64,000 bases of DNA from the NCBI GenBank assembly GCA_002238485.1, contig MPMG01000008.1, positions 62,001-126,000 on the forward strand, in the 5' to 3' direction. Positions 35,249 to 43,129 of the stretch are shown piece by piece. Below the pieces are notes generated by a model. That model did not search any database, was not told the origin of the DNA, and worked only from the letters and a program-made list of their open reading frames with translations. A program made the position numbers and the translations under genes. This DNA comes from Chloroflexi bacterium bin20 (GTDB lineage Bacteria; Chloroflexota; Anaerolineae; Aggregatilineales; Phototrophicaceae). Position 1 is the stretch's first letter. Every line of letters starts with the position of its first letter.

Positions 35249-35292
35249 AAGGGACTGTTCCTCGCGCTGGTTACAGGCTGGCGGTCGACGCG

Positions 35293-35301
35293 ATTATACC
35301 A
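35293..35301 (-). promoter_or_regulatory. Extended -10 promoter for efp
   Basis: On the minus strand TGG precedes a perfect TATAAT (35298-35293). No clear -35 is seen. A start near 35286 would give a leader of 38 nt before the efp ATG. Confidence 0.5.
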
Positions 35302-35314
35302 GCCGACTGGCGCG

Positions 35315-35698
35315 TTAATCCAGCGTGGCCAGCGCTTCGATTTCCACCAGTGCGCCCACGGGCAGTCCACCAGCCTGCACTGTCGAGCGAGCGGGCGGAT
35401 TGTTGGCGAAGAACTCGGCATAGACGGCGTTGAAGGCGGCAAAGTCATTGATATCCGCCAGGAAGACGGTGGTCTTTACGACCTTATCCAGGCTGCTGCC
35501 AGCGGCTTCCAAAACGCCTTTGACATTGTTCATGGATTGGCGCGTCTGCGCTTCAATGCCGCCTTCGCGCAGGGACGATGTGCCGGGGATGAGCGGGATC
35601 TGCCCGGCGGTGAAGACGAAACCGTTGGCGATGATGCCTTGTGAATAGGCGCCGACCGCGGCCGGCGCGTTTTCGGTTGCGATGACTTGTTTAGGCAT
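35315..35698 (-). CDS. ridA: RidA family enamine/imine deaminase
   Basis: This 127-residue YjgF/YER057c/UK114 protein hydrolyses reactive 2-aminoacrylate-type intermediates. Signature pieces are NAPAAVGAYSQGIIANGFVF, SMNNVKGVLEAAGSSLDKVV and the C-terminal PARSTVQAGGLPVGALVEIE, with the substrate-binding arginine in PARST. It lies upstream of efp on the same strand and is divergent from the toxin-antitoxin pair. Confidence 0.96.
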   Translation of the reverse strand: MPKQVIATENAPAAVGAYSQGIIANGFVFTAGQIPLIPGTSSLREGGIEAQTRQSMNNVKGVLEAAGSSLDKVVKTTVFLADINDFAAFNAVYAEFFANNPPARSTVQAGGLPVGALVEIEALATLD

Positions 35699-35781
35699 GA
35701 GAAGCTGTCCTTGCAGTCCTTTGGCAAATGCTCAGGCATTGTGATAGATTGGAAGTAGTTGTCAAGGGAGAGGCTATTCGG

Positions 35782-35997
35782 ATGGATCCCATTACACGCG
35801 AGACAGAACCCGAACTGGTCGACACAAACATTGAGCGCCTTGAAGAGATTGACGACGATGACGAACCGACTACGGAAGAGCTCATCGAAATGTTTCGCCA
35901 GGCTCTCGAGGATGTGAAAGCCGGGCGGACGCGACCCGCTAGCGAAGTATTGCGCGAACTGCGAGAGATGTTGGCTGACGATGACGACGCATGTTGA
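35782..35997 (+). CDS. Putative antitoxin of a RelBE-type pair
   Basis: This 71-residue, very acidic protein (ERLEEIDDDDEPTTEELIEM) ends in a helical RPASEVLRELREML segment like the toxin-binding tails of RelB/Phd-type antitoxins. No DNA-binding domain is recognisable, so it may neutralise the toxin without autoregulation. The ATG at 35782 has GAGAGG upstream. The last 17 bp overlap the toxin gene, typical of toxin-antitoxin pairs. Confidence 0.75.
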   Translation: MDPITRETEPELVDTNIERLEEIDDDDEPTTEELIEMFRQALEDVKAGRTRPASEVLRELREMLADDDDAC

Positions 35998-36313
35998 CAT
36001 CGCCGCTTCGTTCAACAAAGAATTGCGTCGCCTGGCACGGAAGTACCCGTCTGTCGCCGATGCAGTTGACGAGCTAATCGCCCAACTTGAATCTGACAAT
36101 AGGCCCGGCATAAAGATGACAGGATTGGGTCATGCTATCTACAAAGTCCGCCTGCCAAATCGCTCCGCCAGACGCGGCAAAAGGGGCGGTTTTCGCGTCA
36201 TCTACGAAGACCAGTCTGGCACGCTCGTCCTCTTGCTAATCATCTACTCCAAGACGGAACAGGCGGACATCCCAGACCATGTTATCCGGCGGTTGATAAG
36301 CGATGCGTATTGA
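35981..36313 (+). CDS. RelE/ParE-family toxin
   Basis: This 110-residue protein has the RelE-like order: FNKELRRLARKYPSVADAVD, then IYKVRLPNRSARRGKRGGFRV, IYEDQSG and LLLIIYSKTEQADIPDHVIR. Basic residues in the GKRGGFRVIY strand are those expected for mRNA cleavage at the ribosome in this family. It overlaps the acidic antitoxin gene. It is convergent with the sulfatase maturase gene, 43 bp apart. The target is inferred from family only. Confidence 0.85.
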   Translation: MTTHVDIAASFNKELRRLARKYPSVADAVDELIAQLESDNRPGIKMTGLGHAIYKVRLPNRSARRGKRGGFRVIYEDQSGTLVLLLIIYSKTEQADIPDHVIRRLISDAY

Positions 36314-36356
36314 GCCGCCGCCTAGCCTTTCTATTCGCTCTGTGGATTCTCGATCG

Positions 36357-37655
36357 TTAATTCCCCCGCCGGCCATGACAGCGCTTGAACTTCAACCCGC
36401 TGCCACAGGGGCAGAGGTCATTGCGGCCCGCTTGCTGGAAGGCTTTTTCCAGTTCGGAATCGTATCGCGCCATTTGCAGCATGACATTGGCGGGCGGACG
36501 CCGCTGTGACAACTCGCCGGCCATGAATTGCATGGTCGGGCGCACATGGTTGAAGAAGGCGCGATAGCCAGCGCAGAGGTAATTCAAGCCGCCTTCGCCA
36601 GTCGGCGTCTCGATGAAGCGATTCTTGGGGCAGCCGCCATTACAGACGAATTTGACTTCGCAGTCCAGGCAATATTGCGGCAAGGTGTCGCGCTTTGCCA
36701 AGCCAAAGTCGCGCTGAGCGTCCATGACAACGATCTCGCTCAGCGGCACATCCATGATATTGCCCAGCTTGTAATCGGGCTCGACATAGTGGTCGCAGGA
36801 ATAGACATCGCCATTGTGTTCCATCGCCATCGCCAAGCCGCAGGTCTCGTCAAAAACGCAGAGGCCGGGTGGCGCGCCCGTCCAAGCCGCCAGCGCGATA
36901 TCAAAGATCTGCACGAAAACGCGCCCGACATCCCGCCGCACCCACTCCTCGTACATGTCGATGAGAAATTGACCATAACCGACAGCCGATATGGATCGCT
37001 CGGTTACGGCATCGCCTTCCTGGTAGCCGGTATCGTTGTCGCGCTCGACGATGGGGATGAACTGCATGAAATTCGCGCCGACCTCATCGCGCAGAAATTG
37101 GTAGACGCGCGCGCCATGCCCTTCGTTGGCGGCGTGCACAGTCGTCAAAATGTTGTATTCAGCGCCACGTTCTTGCAGCAAGCGGATGCCGCGCATGACC
37201 TTGTCGAAGGTCGGATTGCCGCCTTTGTCGACGCGATAGAAGTCGTGAATGTCTTGCGGTCCATCGAGGCTGACGCCGATTAGAAAGTCGTTGTCCGCGA
37301 AGAAGTCGCACCATTCGTCGTCCAGGGTGACGGCGTTGGTCTGCAGCGCGTTGGTGATGCGCATGCCCGGGCGCTTGTACTTCTGCTGGTAGCGGGCAGC
37401 CTGCCGAAAGAAGTCCAAGCCCATCAAGGTAGGTTCGCCACCTTGCCAGGCGAAGTTGATATCGCGCACCTGCTGCGCTTCGATGTACTGGCGGATGTAT
37501 TCTTCGAGCAGGTTGTCGGACATGCGGAAGTTGCTGCCGGGGTAGAGCGCTTCTTTGGAAAGGAAATAACAATATTTGCAATCGAGGTTGCAGATGGCGC
37601 CGCGCGGCTTGGTCATCAGGTGAAAGGCGGTGGGGCGTTCTGTTGTGGTTTGCAT
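36357..37655 (-). CDS. Anaerobic sulfatase-maturating enzyme (radical SAM) with SEC-C tail
   Basis: This 432-residue protein converts an active-site Cys or Ser of sulfatases to formylglycine without oxygen. The radical-SAM cluster is C22-x3-C26-x2-C29 in ICNLDCKYCYF, preceded by FHLMTKPRGA. Typical anSME segments follow: FAWQGGEPTLMGLDFF, LQTNAVTLDDEW and IGVSLDGPQDIHD. The SPASM domain has extra cysteines (CVFDETCGLAMAMEHNGDVY, CLDCEVKFVCNGGCPKNRF). The extreme C-terminus NDLCPCGSGLKFKRCHG is a SEC-C zinc motif, an uncommon addition. A Cys-type sulfatase lies 10 kb away at 47864-49267 and is a plausible substrate. Confidence 0.92.
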   Translation of the reverse strand: MQTTTERPTAFHLMTKPRGAICNLDCKYCYFLSKEALYPGSNFRMSDNLLEEYIRQYIEAQQVRDINFAWQGGEPTLMGLDFFRQAARYQQKYKRPGMRITNALQTNAVTLDDEWCDFFADNDFLIGVSLDGPQDIHDFYRVDKGGNPTFDKVMRGIRLLQERGAEYNILTTVHAANEGHGARVYQFLRDEVGANFMQFIPIVERDNDTGYQEGDAVTERSISAVGYGQFLIDMYEEWVRRDVGRVFVQIFDIALAAWTGAPPGLCVFDETCGLAMAMEHNGDVYSCDHYVEPDYKLGNIMDVPLSEIVVMDAQRDFGLAKRDTLPQYCLDCEVKFVCNGGCPKNRFIETPTGEGGLNYLCAGYRAFFNHVRPTMQFMAGELSQRRPPANVMLQMARYDSELEKAFQQAGRNDLCPCGSGLKFKRCHGRRGN

Positions 37656-37700
37656 AGGCTGGAGTATAGCGGATCTCGCGGCAGAGTGGTACAGAATTCG

Positions 37701-37729
37701 CCACAGAGGCGCAGAGGACACAGAGGAAA
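37701..37729. repeat. Short CAGAGG repeat
   Basis: CAGAGG occurs three times with 8-9 bp spacing (37704, 37712 and 37721) in the gap upstream of both divergent genes. Similar CACAGAGG-type runs are common dispersed intergenic repeats in environmental genomes. Confidence 0.5.
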
Positions 37730-37793
37730 GCGGCTTAGAAGCGGATGTGCTAAACTGGTCGGGAATATGCGCGACGAGCAAGGGAGCGTCCAA

Positions 37794-38882
37794 ATGAGCC
37801 TGTTTGAATCAATGAGCAGGATTTCGGAACAGATACAGAAGCAGCGTCAGTTGATGACATCGGAGCAGGCGACGATACTCGTTTCTGTTCAGCCATTCAT
37901 CCGCGCCTTGGGCTACGATACACAGAATCTGGCGGAGGTTCGTCCGGAATATACCGCCGATGCCAAGACAACAGGCGGCGAAAAGGTCGATTATGCGATT
38001 CTGCGCGAGGGCGAGCCAGTTGTCTTCATTGAAGCCAAAGCTGCCAGCATCTCGCTTAACGAGAGCCACTGGAAGCAGCTTCACAATTATTACAATGCGA
38101 GAGACGCGCGCTGCGGCATTCTCACAAACGGGCTTGAGTTTCGTTTCTACACCGACCTCAAGAAGAGCAACATCATGGACAAGCAGCCATTCCTGACCAT
38201 CGACATGCTGGATTTGGACCATCGGTCGGTCGCAGCGCTGGAGTACTTCACGAAGTCGCATTTTGACACAAAGCGAATCCTGGCTTATGCGCAGCGGCAG
38301 GAGATTCACAAATTGCTGCGACAAGAAATGGAGAATCCTTCCGATTCGCTGGTCGACCACTTTGCGAGATCCTTGCATCACGGTCGCATGTCAGCCAACG
38401 ACAGGCAGCGATACCGAGGGCTTTTGCGCGAAGCCTGGCGCGAATTGATTGATATGGATATTGCCAGTCGCTTGCAGAGGCATGACGAAGTAGATGAGGT
38501 CGCCACAGCCCCTGACGACGCCCGTGAGGAGCCATCGCCACCCGTTGCTTCAGGCGAATATATCCCTATTTACGGCTACTATGAGGGGCACAGATTCGAG
38601 GCAGAGTTGCGGCTCGAAAGTGTCAGAACTGGAATATACATCAAGTCGAAAGCTGTCCGGTATCAGGGCGAACTAATGCCGGCTTCGCATGCAACCTGGC
38701 TCGCGATATGCAGCGTCAGGGGAGAATATCATTCAGAAGATTGGAAAAGAGAAAAAATGAACAGTTGGGAGTTCTGGCATGTCGTTGACCCCCTGGACGG
38801 GAGCGAGCGAATACTGCGGCTGGTGGCAGGTTGGAAGACAAATAGAGACGACGCGCTGTATCAGCGGATTTTGTCAGATTGA
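37794..38882 (+). CDS. PD-(D/E)xK nuclease fused to a modified-DNA-reader-like (RAMA/DUF4357-like) domain
   Basis: This 362-residue protein has an N-terminal domain resembling the type I restriction HsdR N-terminal nuclease: GGEKVDYAILREGEPVVFIE (61-80) followed by AKAASISLNESHWKQL, giving D67 and E80-x-K82 as the likely catalytic set. A charged linker (about 225-260) leads to a C-terminal domain with GHRFEAELRLE, VRYQGELMPASHATWLAI and a late NSWEFWHVV. That arrangement recalls the RAMA domain that binds modified DNA. Together they suggest a modification-dependent endonuclease. The ATG at 37794 has AAGGGAG upstream. The reader assignment is tentative. Confidence 0.72.
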   Translation: MSLFESMSRISEQIQKQRQLMTSEQATILVSVQPFIRALGYDTQNLAEVRPEYTADAKTTGGEKVDYAILREGEPVVFIEAKAASISLNESHWKQLHNYYNARDARCGILTNGLEFRFYTDLKKSNIMDKQPFLTIDMLDLDHRSVAALEYFTKSHFDTKRILAYAQRQEIHKLLRQEMENPSDSLVDHFARSLHHGRMSANDRQRYRGLLREAWRELIDMDIASRLQRHDEVDEVATAPDDAREEPSPPVASGEYIPIYGYYEGHRFEAELRLESVRTGIYIKSKAVRYQGELMPASHATWLAICSVRGEYHSEDWKREKMNSWEFWHVVDPLDGSERILRLVAGWKTNRDDALYQRILSD

Positions 38883-38911
38883 AGTGTGCGAATCTGTAGC
38901 GGATAACTCCT

Positions 38912-38945
38912 ACCGCAGCTTCGCCATCACTGCCCGCAGCCCCAC
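38912..38945 (-). pseudogene. Remnant copy of the rluD 3' end
   Basis: Read on the minus strand, these bases encode VGLRAVMAKLR and a TAG stop, the same eleven residues that end the intact RluD (39268 onward). The codons differ only synonymously (for example GGG/GGC, CTG/TTG, GCA/GCG, CGG/CGC, TAG/TGA). This looks like the leftover tail of a second, diverged rluD separated from the present one by the small gene at 39028. Confidence 0.6.
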
Positions 38946-39027
38946 GAAGAAACTGCTTGACAGCACTCCCTAGATGAAAGACACTGAGCAGTAACATTTG
39001 GAAAATATGACACAGAGAGGAAGCGGC

Positions 39028-39267
39028 ATGGCAGCGAGAACCAACGCCGAAGACAACTTTGTCCACGAAACAGGAAACAGGCAAGTCGAACAAATCGCAA
39101 AACTCGAGGCTAGCCAGGAGCATATGGCTACCAAGGCAGACATTGAATCGCTCCGCGCTGACATGGAGAAACTGAAATCGGACTTGACTTGGCGCATCGT
39201 CATCGCCATGAGTATTATGACGGCCATCTTTACCGCGATTGTCAGGCTGCCGGCCGCGGGCGCATAG
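39028..39267 (+). CDS. Small coiled-coil membrane protein
   Basis: This 79-residue protein has a predicted coiled coil (EQIAKLEASQEHMATKADIE, SLRADMEKLKSDL) and then one C-terminal hydrophobic helix (IVIAMSIMTAIFTAIVRL). The ATKADIE-L-R-x-[DE]M-x-x-L pattern is common in DUF1640-like short proteins of mobile or accessory regions. GAGAGGAAG precedes the ATG at 39028. It ends exactly where rluD ends on the opposite strand and is flanked by the duplicated rluD tail, so it may be part of an inserted segment. Confidence 0.7.
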   Translation: MAARTNAEDNFVHETGNRQVEQIAKLEASQEHMATKADIESLRADMEKLKSDLTWRIVIAMSIMTAIFTAIVRLPAAGA

Positions 39268-40191
39268 TCAGCGCAGCTTCGCCATCACCGCCCGCAAGCC
39301 CACCGGCAGTTCACTCTCGAAGCGCAGGCGCTCGCCCGTAACCGGATGCTCAAAAGCCAGTTCCCGCGCGTGCAGGAAGAGCCGCTTCATCCTCAACCGC
39401 TGCTTGCGAAAGCCATAGACCGCATCGCCCAGCACCGGGCAGCCGATGAAAGCCATGTGCACGCGGATTTGATGCGTGCGCCCCGTCAGCAGATTCAGCC
39501 GCACCAGCGCCCGTTCGCCCTGAAAATGGTCGTCCAGCACTTCGAATTCGGTCTGCGCCGACTTTCCGCCTCGCTGTACAGCCATGCGTTTGCGCTGCCG
39601 CTGGTCGCGGGCGATTGGCGCGTCGATCAAGCCCGCATTGGATTTGGGTCGTTTCTCCAGCAGCGCCAGATAGACTTTGTCGACCGTGCGCGCCTGGAAT
39701 TGCCCCATCAGCGCCAGCAGGGTCGCTTTGTCGCGGGCGACGACCAGCAAGCCACTGGCGCCGCGGTCCAGCCGATGCACGATACCGAGGCGATCCTGCG
39801 TCTCGGAGTCGTCCAGCATATTCGCCAGCTCTGGATAGCGCCCTAGCAGCGCATTGACGAGCGTGCCTGTTTCGTGTCCGGGCCCGGGATGTACGACCAT
39901 GCCGGCCGGCTTGTCAATAACAGCCAGGTGCGCGTCTTCATGCACGATTTCCAGCGGAATGTCTTCTGGCGCGATGGATGTTTCTCGCGGCTCGGGCAGA
40001 TGCAGCGTGACGACTTCGCCGCCTTTGAATTTGTAGCCGGTTTTCTGGGGCGCGCCATCGACCAGGGCATGGCCATCGCGAATGAGACGCTGGACTTGCG
40101 CGCGCGAGTAGCCTGGCAGGTGCGCCAGCAGGAATTTGTCCAGCCGCAGTTTGGCTGTGGTCGCGTTTAGGGTGAGGGATTGTTCTGGCAC
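39268..40191 (-). CDS. rluD: 23S rRNA pseudouridine synthase RluD family
   Basis: This 307-residue enzyme has an N-terminal S4 RNA-binding domain (LRLDKFLLAHLPGYSRAQVQ) and the RluA-type catalytic domain with D142 in VHRLDRGASGLLV. The motifs GMVVHPGPGHETGTLVNALL and LLTGRTHQIRVHMAFIGCPV are typical. RluD modifies helix 69 of 23S rRNA. It begins inside the 3' end of the HNH gene (25 bp overlap). A tail-only duplicate lies downstream at 38912. Confidence 0.94.
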   Translation of the reverse strand: MPEQSLTLNATTAKLRLDKFLLAHLPGYSRAQVQRLIRDGHALVDGAPQKTGYKFKGGEVVTLHLPEPRETSIAPEDIPLEIVHEDAHLAVIDKPAGMVVHPGPGHETGTLVNALLGRYPELANMLDDSETQDRLGIVHRLDRGASGLLVVARDKATLLALMGQFQARTVDKVYLALLEKRPKSNAGLIDAPIARDQRQRKRMAVQRGGKSAQTEFEVLDDHFQGERALVRLNLLTGRTHQIRVHMAFIGCPVLGDAVYGFRKQRLRMKRLFLHARELAFEHPVTGERLRFESELPVGLRAVMAKLR

Positions 40192-40595
40192 GGGTAGTCT
40201 CCAGCCAGTGATTCCCTGTACCGCTGAAGGCGTCGGGATTCATCGTTAAGCCGCAGAACTTCTACTGTTGCCCGCCCTTCTGGCGTACGCCCCGATATTG
40301 ACGCATCACGGTTTATATGAAAGTGCTCGTCCCAATTTTGCTGGCGCGGGTTGAATAACAAGGTAGCCTCGCCAGTGAGTTGGTCGAGCGCGGCGATATT
40401 TGCGCCCTTGTAGCTGTTGCAAGCCACGCAAGACAGGCAAAGATTCTGCTCAACATTGTCACCGCCGTGGCGGACGGCAATGATATGATCTATATGGAAA
40501 TCAGCCGACTGTTCGCCAGTCCCGATTCGACAATATTCGCAGCAGCCGCCAGCCCGCAGATAAATGGCTTGGCGCAGCCTTGCTGAGAGTCTCAC
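40167..40595 (-). CDS. HNH endonuclease
   Basis: This 142-residue protein has a classic HNH core: C19-x2-C22 (GGCCEYCRIG), then FHIDHIIAVRHGG (H34, D36, H37), N51 in VEQNLCLSC, and CVACNSYKG giving the second zinc pair. The C-terminus (LFNPRQQNWDEHFHI) matches the HNH subgroup often adjacent to small partner genes. The start is GTG at 40595, overlapping the TGA stop of the upstream 85-codon gene (GTGA), so the two are co-translated. The role may be defence or mobile-element related. Confidence 0.88.
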   Translation of the reverse strand: MRLSARLRQAIYLRAGGCCEYCRIGTGEQSADFHIDHIIAVRHGGDNVEQNLCLSCVACNSYKGANIAALDQLTGEATLLFNPRQQNWDEHFHINRDASISGRTPEGRATVEVLRLNDESRRLQRYRESLAGDYPCQNNPSP

Positions 40596-40849
40596 GCTTC
40601 GATTCCTTTTTGCCGAAGGCGAGTTTTGATCTTTAGGCTGGCCATCATTCGATTCGCCCGCAGAAAATCCTCCAGTTCCCGCTCTTCGCAAAAGTTAAGT
40701 TCGCCCTCGCCATTTAGGTCGAGCAGGTAATGCAGCCTATCTTGCAGGTCATCGGAGAATCGATAGCAGAGCAATTCTTCGTCTGTTGGGGCAGTCGCCA
40801 GGAAGTCGGTTACTTCATCCAGTACATTGCGCGCAGGTGATTTGATCAT
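40592..40849 (-). CDS. Small partner of the HNH nuclease, unknown function
   Basis: This 85-residue protein is acidic in the middle (DEELLCYRFSDDLQDRLHYL, NGEGELNFCEERELEDFL) and basic at the end (LKIKTRLRQKGIEA). It looks all-helical. Its stop overlaps the GTG of the HNH gene by four bases, implying a functional pair such as a helper or a control subunit. I do not recognise a domain. It lies close to a divergent housekeeping gene region. Confidence 0.75.
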   Translation of the reverse strand: MIKSPARNVLDEVTDFLATAPTDEELLCYRFSDDLQDRLHYLLDLNGEGELNFCEERELEDFLRANRMMASLKIKTRLRQKGIEA

Positions 40850-40914
40850 GGCTCATTCTCCCTCAACTCAGCCCGATTATACATCGGTTCACGCTGCCGA
40901 TCATGCGAGTCGAA

Positions 40915-41079
40915 CTAGACAGTGCCCAGCGCCGAAGCCAAGAGCGCCGCTATGGTGCCCGCCACGACGATCGCCAGCAGCAAGATCAGCGCCATGCGCA
41001 GCAGCTTGCGCAAAGCTCGCCGCTCGGCCTGTGTCCAGCCTGTGTCGCTCTGCTTCTCGCCTCGCATGGACTCGTCCAT
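40915..41079 (-). CDS. Small single-pass membrane protein
   Basis: A 54-residue frame, MDESMRGEKQSDTGWTQAER at the start, has one hydrophobic helix (LILLLAIVVAGTIAALLASA) and ends in LGTV. A perfect minus-strand TATAAT (41104-41099) lies 20 bp upstream of the ATG, supporting transcription with a very short leader. There is no strong ribosome site. It is divergent from galE. No family is known to me. Confidence 0.5.
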   Translation of the reverse strand: MDESMRGEKQSDTGWTQAERRALRKLLRMALILLLAIVVAGTIAALLASALGTV

Positions 41080-41133
41080 CGCCAAATCGCACTGCCCTAT
41101 TATACGCGCGCTTGCCGCAACCGACGCGCCGAC

Positions 41134-41161
41134 TTGTTTGCAGCGGCGGCAGGGCTATAAT
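41134..41161 (+). promoter_or_regulatory. Promoter of galE
   Basis: TTGTTT (41134-41139) and a perfect TATAAT (41156-41161) are separated by 16 bases. The start would be near 41168, and the galE ATG follows at 41185 with TAGGAG before it. A divergent TATAAT (41104-41099) for the small membrane gene is 30 bp away. Confidence 0.6.
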
Positions 41162-41184
41162 CGGCGCAGAATAGGAGCGAAACC

Positions 41185-42171
41185 ATGACCATTTTGGTAA
41201 CGGGCGGCGCCGGTTACATCGGCAGCCATGTGGTGCAGATGCTGGTCGAAGGCGGCTATCGCGTGGTAGTCTACGACAACTTGAGCACGGGTCATCGCGC
41301 GGCTGTGCACCCCGATGCGCGCTTGGTCGAAGGCGACCTGCACGACCGGGCGGCGCTGCGGGCGCTGTTCGCGGCGCATCCATTCAATGGCATCATGCAC
41401 TTCGCCTCGCGCATCCTGGTGGGCGAAAGCATGCAGCAACCCTTTGCTTACCTGCGCGACAACCTCTACACCATCATCAACCTGCTGGAATGCGCCAGCC
41501 AGCATGGCGTCAAACGGTTCATTCTGTCGTCCACCGCCAATCTATATGATCAGCCTGCCCGCATTCCTATCCGCGAAGAAGAGGCGCTGCTGCCCGGCAG
41601 TGTCTATGGCGAAACCAAATATATGGCAGAGCGGCTGCTGCTGTGGATGGAGCGGCTCTTTGGCATGGCATTCTGCTGCCTGCGTTATTTCAATGCTTGC
41701 GGCGCGCATCCGGACGGGCACATCGGCGAGGCGCACAACCCCGAGTCGCATCTGATCCCGCTGGTGCTGCAAGTGGCTTTGGGGCAGCGCGAATCAATCG
41801 AGATTTATGGCACAGATTATGACACGCCCGATGGCACCTGCATCCGCGATTATGTGCATGTGCAAGACCTGGCGCGGGCGCATATCCAGGGGCTGGAGGC
41901 GCTGCGCGATGGCCACAGCCGCGTCTATAATCTGGGCAGTGGCAGCGGATATTCGGTGCGCGAAGTGATCGCCGCCGCCCGCCAGGTTACCGGACACAGC
42001 ATCCCGACCATCGAATCGCCACGCCGAGCGGGAGACCTGCCCGCGCTGATCGCCGACAGCGACAAAATCGGCAGCGAGCTGGGCTGGGAGACAAATTACA
42101 ATGACTTGCAGACCATCATCCACACCGCCTGGCTCTGGCACCGCCGTCATCCGCAGGGATACCAAAGCTGA
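41185..42171 (+). CDS. galE: UDP-glucose 4-epimerase
   Basis: This 328-residue extended short-chain dehydrogenase interconverts UDP-glucose and UDP-galactose (possibly N-acetyl forms). The NAD motif is [10 protein letters not shown] (6-15) and the catalytic Y141-x3-K145 is in [27 protein letters not shown] and the sugar-binding [14 protein letters not shown] are GalE signatures. It may provide sugar nucleotides for the surface glycosyltransferases in the window. Confidence 0.95.
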   Translation: MTILVTGGAGYIGSHVVQMLVEGGYRVVVYDNLSTGHRAAVHPDARLVEGDLHDRAALRALFAAHPFNGIMHFASRILVGESMQQPFAYLRDNLYTIINLLECASQHGVKRFILSSTANLYDQPARIPIREEEALLPGSVYGETKYMAERLLLWMERLFGMAFCCLRYFNACGAHPDGHIGEAHNPESHLIPLVLQVALGQRESIEIYGTDYDTPDGTCIRDYVHVQDLARAHIQGLEALRDGHSRVYNLGSGSGYSVREVIAAARQVTGHSIPTIESPRRAGDLPALIADSDKIGSELGWETNYNDLQTIIHTAWLWHRRHPQGYQS

Positions 42172-42226
42172 GTGGTGAATCGGGCTTTGCGCGCTGTATC
42201 TGCTGCTGTAGCAAATAGGGGGCACA

Positions 42227-43108
42227 ATGACTCGACTGGCGGTGCTTGCAGATATCCATGGCAATTTGCCTGCGCTGGAAGCCGTGATGGCCGACATGCG
42301 GCGCTTCGCCGTGCATCAGGTGATGGTGGCCGGCGACTGCGTCAACTGGGGACCCTTCTCGCGGGAAGCGCTGGAGATCGTAACGCAGCGCAGATGGGCG
42401 GTCGTGCGCGGCAACAACGCTTTCTACGCGCTTGATTATGAAACCCCACGCGAGCCAGCCCACTGGTCGAGTTTCACACTGCCGCCGATCCTGCGCGCAC
42501 AGCTGGGCGAAGACGGCATGCGGCTGCTCGCCTGCCAACCCGATTCTTTGAGCCTGCGCTTCCCCGATGCGCCACCGCTGCGGATTGTGCACGGCATTCC
42601 GGGCAATCCCTGGCAAGCGATCTATCCACAGACAGCCGAGAGCATCATCACGATTTGGCTTGAGTCAGTGGCAGAGAGCACGGTCGTCTGCGCGCACAGC
42701 CATATCGCGCTGGAGCGGCATGTGGGGCGCTGGCATATCTTCAACCCGGGTTCGGTCGGTGTGCCGCTGGATGGCGAATGCAGCGCCAGTTACATGATCA
42801 TTGAGGGCGATGAGGCCAGTTGGCAACTGCTGGAGCATCGCCGTATCAACTATGACATGCGGCCGATCTTTGCTGCCTTCGCGCGCATGGAATTCGCAGA
42901 ACGCGGCGGCAATGTCGCCCGGCTCGCCATTGAAGAATTCCGCAGCGCCCGCCTGCAAGTTTATCCCTACATCATGTGGAAACAGACGCACAAGCCTCAC
43001 GCGCCAGACAGCCCGGCTCTGCTGGACGAGTTCATGCATGTTGCCGATACCCGCCCCTATCTCCCGCCAGAATACCGCGATGTAACCAGCCAACTTCACC
43101 GTGACTGA
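42227..43108 (+). CDS. Metallophosphoesterase (calcineurin-like)
   Basis: This 293-residue protein has the two-metal phosphoesterase motifs LADIHGN (D9, H11), GDCVNWGP (36-43), GNN (62-64), HGIPGNPW and the final HSHIALE. The C-terminal 80 residues are an extra helical region without known function. The substrate could be a phosphodiester or a phosphoprotein. It follows galE by 55 bp, perhaps in one transcript, and is followed within 21 bp by a DUF2277 gene. Confidence 0.88.
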   Translation: MTRLAVLADIHGNLPALEAVMADMRRFAVHQVMVAGDCVNWGPFSREALEIVTQRRWAVVRGNNAFYALDYETPREPAHWSSFTLPPILRAQLGEDGMRLLACQPDSLSLRFPDAPPLRIVHGIPGNPWQAIYPQTAESIITIWLESVAESTVVCAHSHIALERHVGRWHIFNPGSVGVPLDGECSASYMIIEGDEASWQLLEHRRINYDMRPIFAAFARMEFAERGGNVARLAIEEFRSARLQVYPYIMWKQTHKPHAPDSPALLDEFMHVADTRPYLPPEYRDVTSQLHRD

Positions 43109-43129
43109 ATGCGCCGAAGGGAGCCGCCC

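Noticed and set aside
34571..35644. Open frame of 357 codons opposite efp and ridA
   Set aside because: Both efp and ridA are unmistakable on the minus strand, and this frame crosses their intergenic gap without any motif.
37701..37729. Start of a CRISPR-like array in the CAGAGG repeat
   Set aside because: The three copies are only 8-9 bp apart with no spacers, so it is a short tandem repeat.
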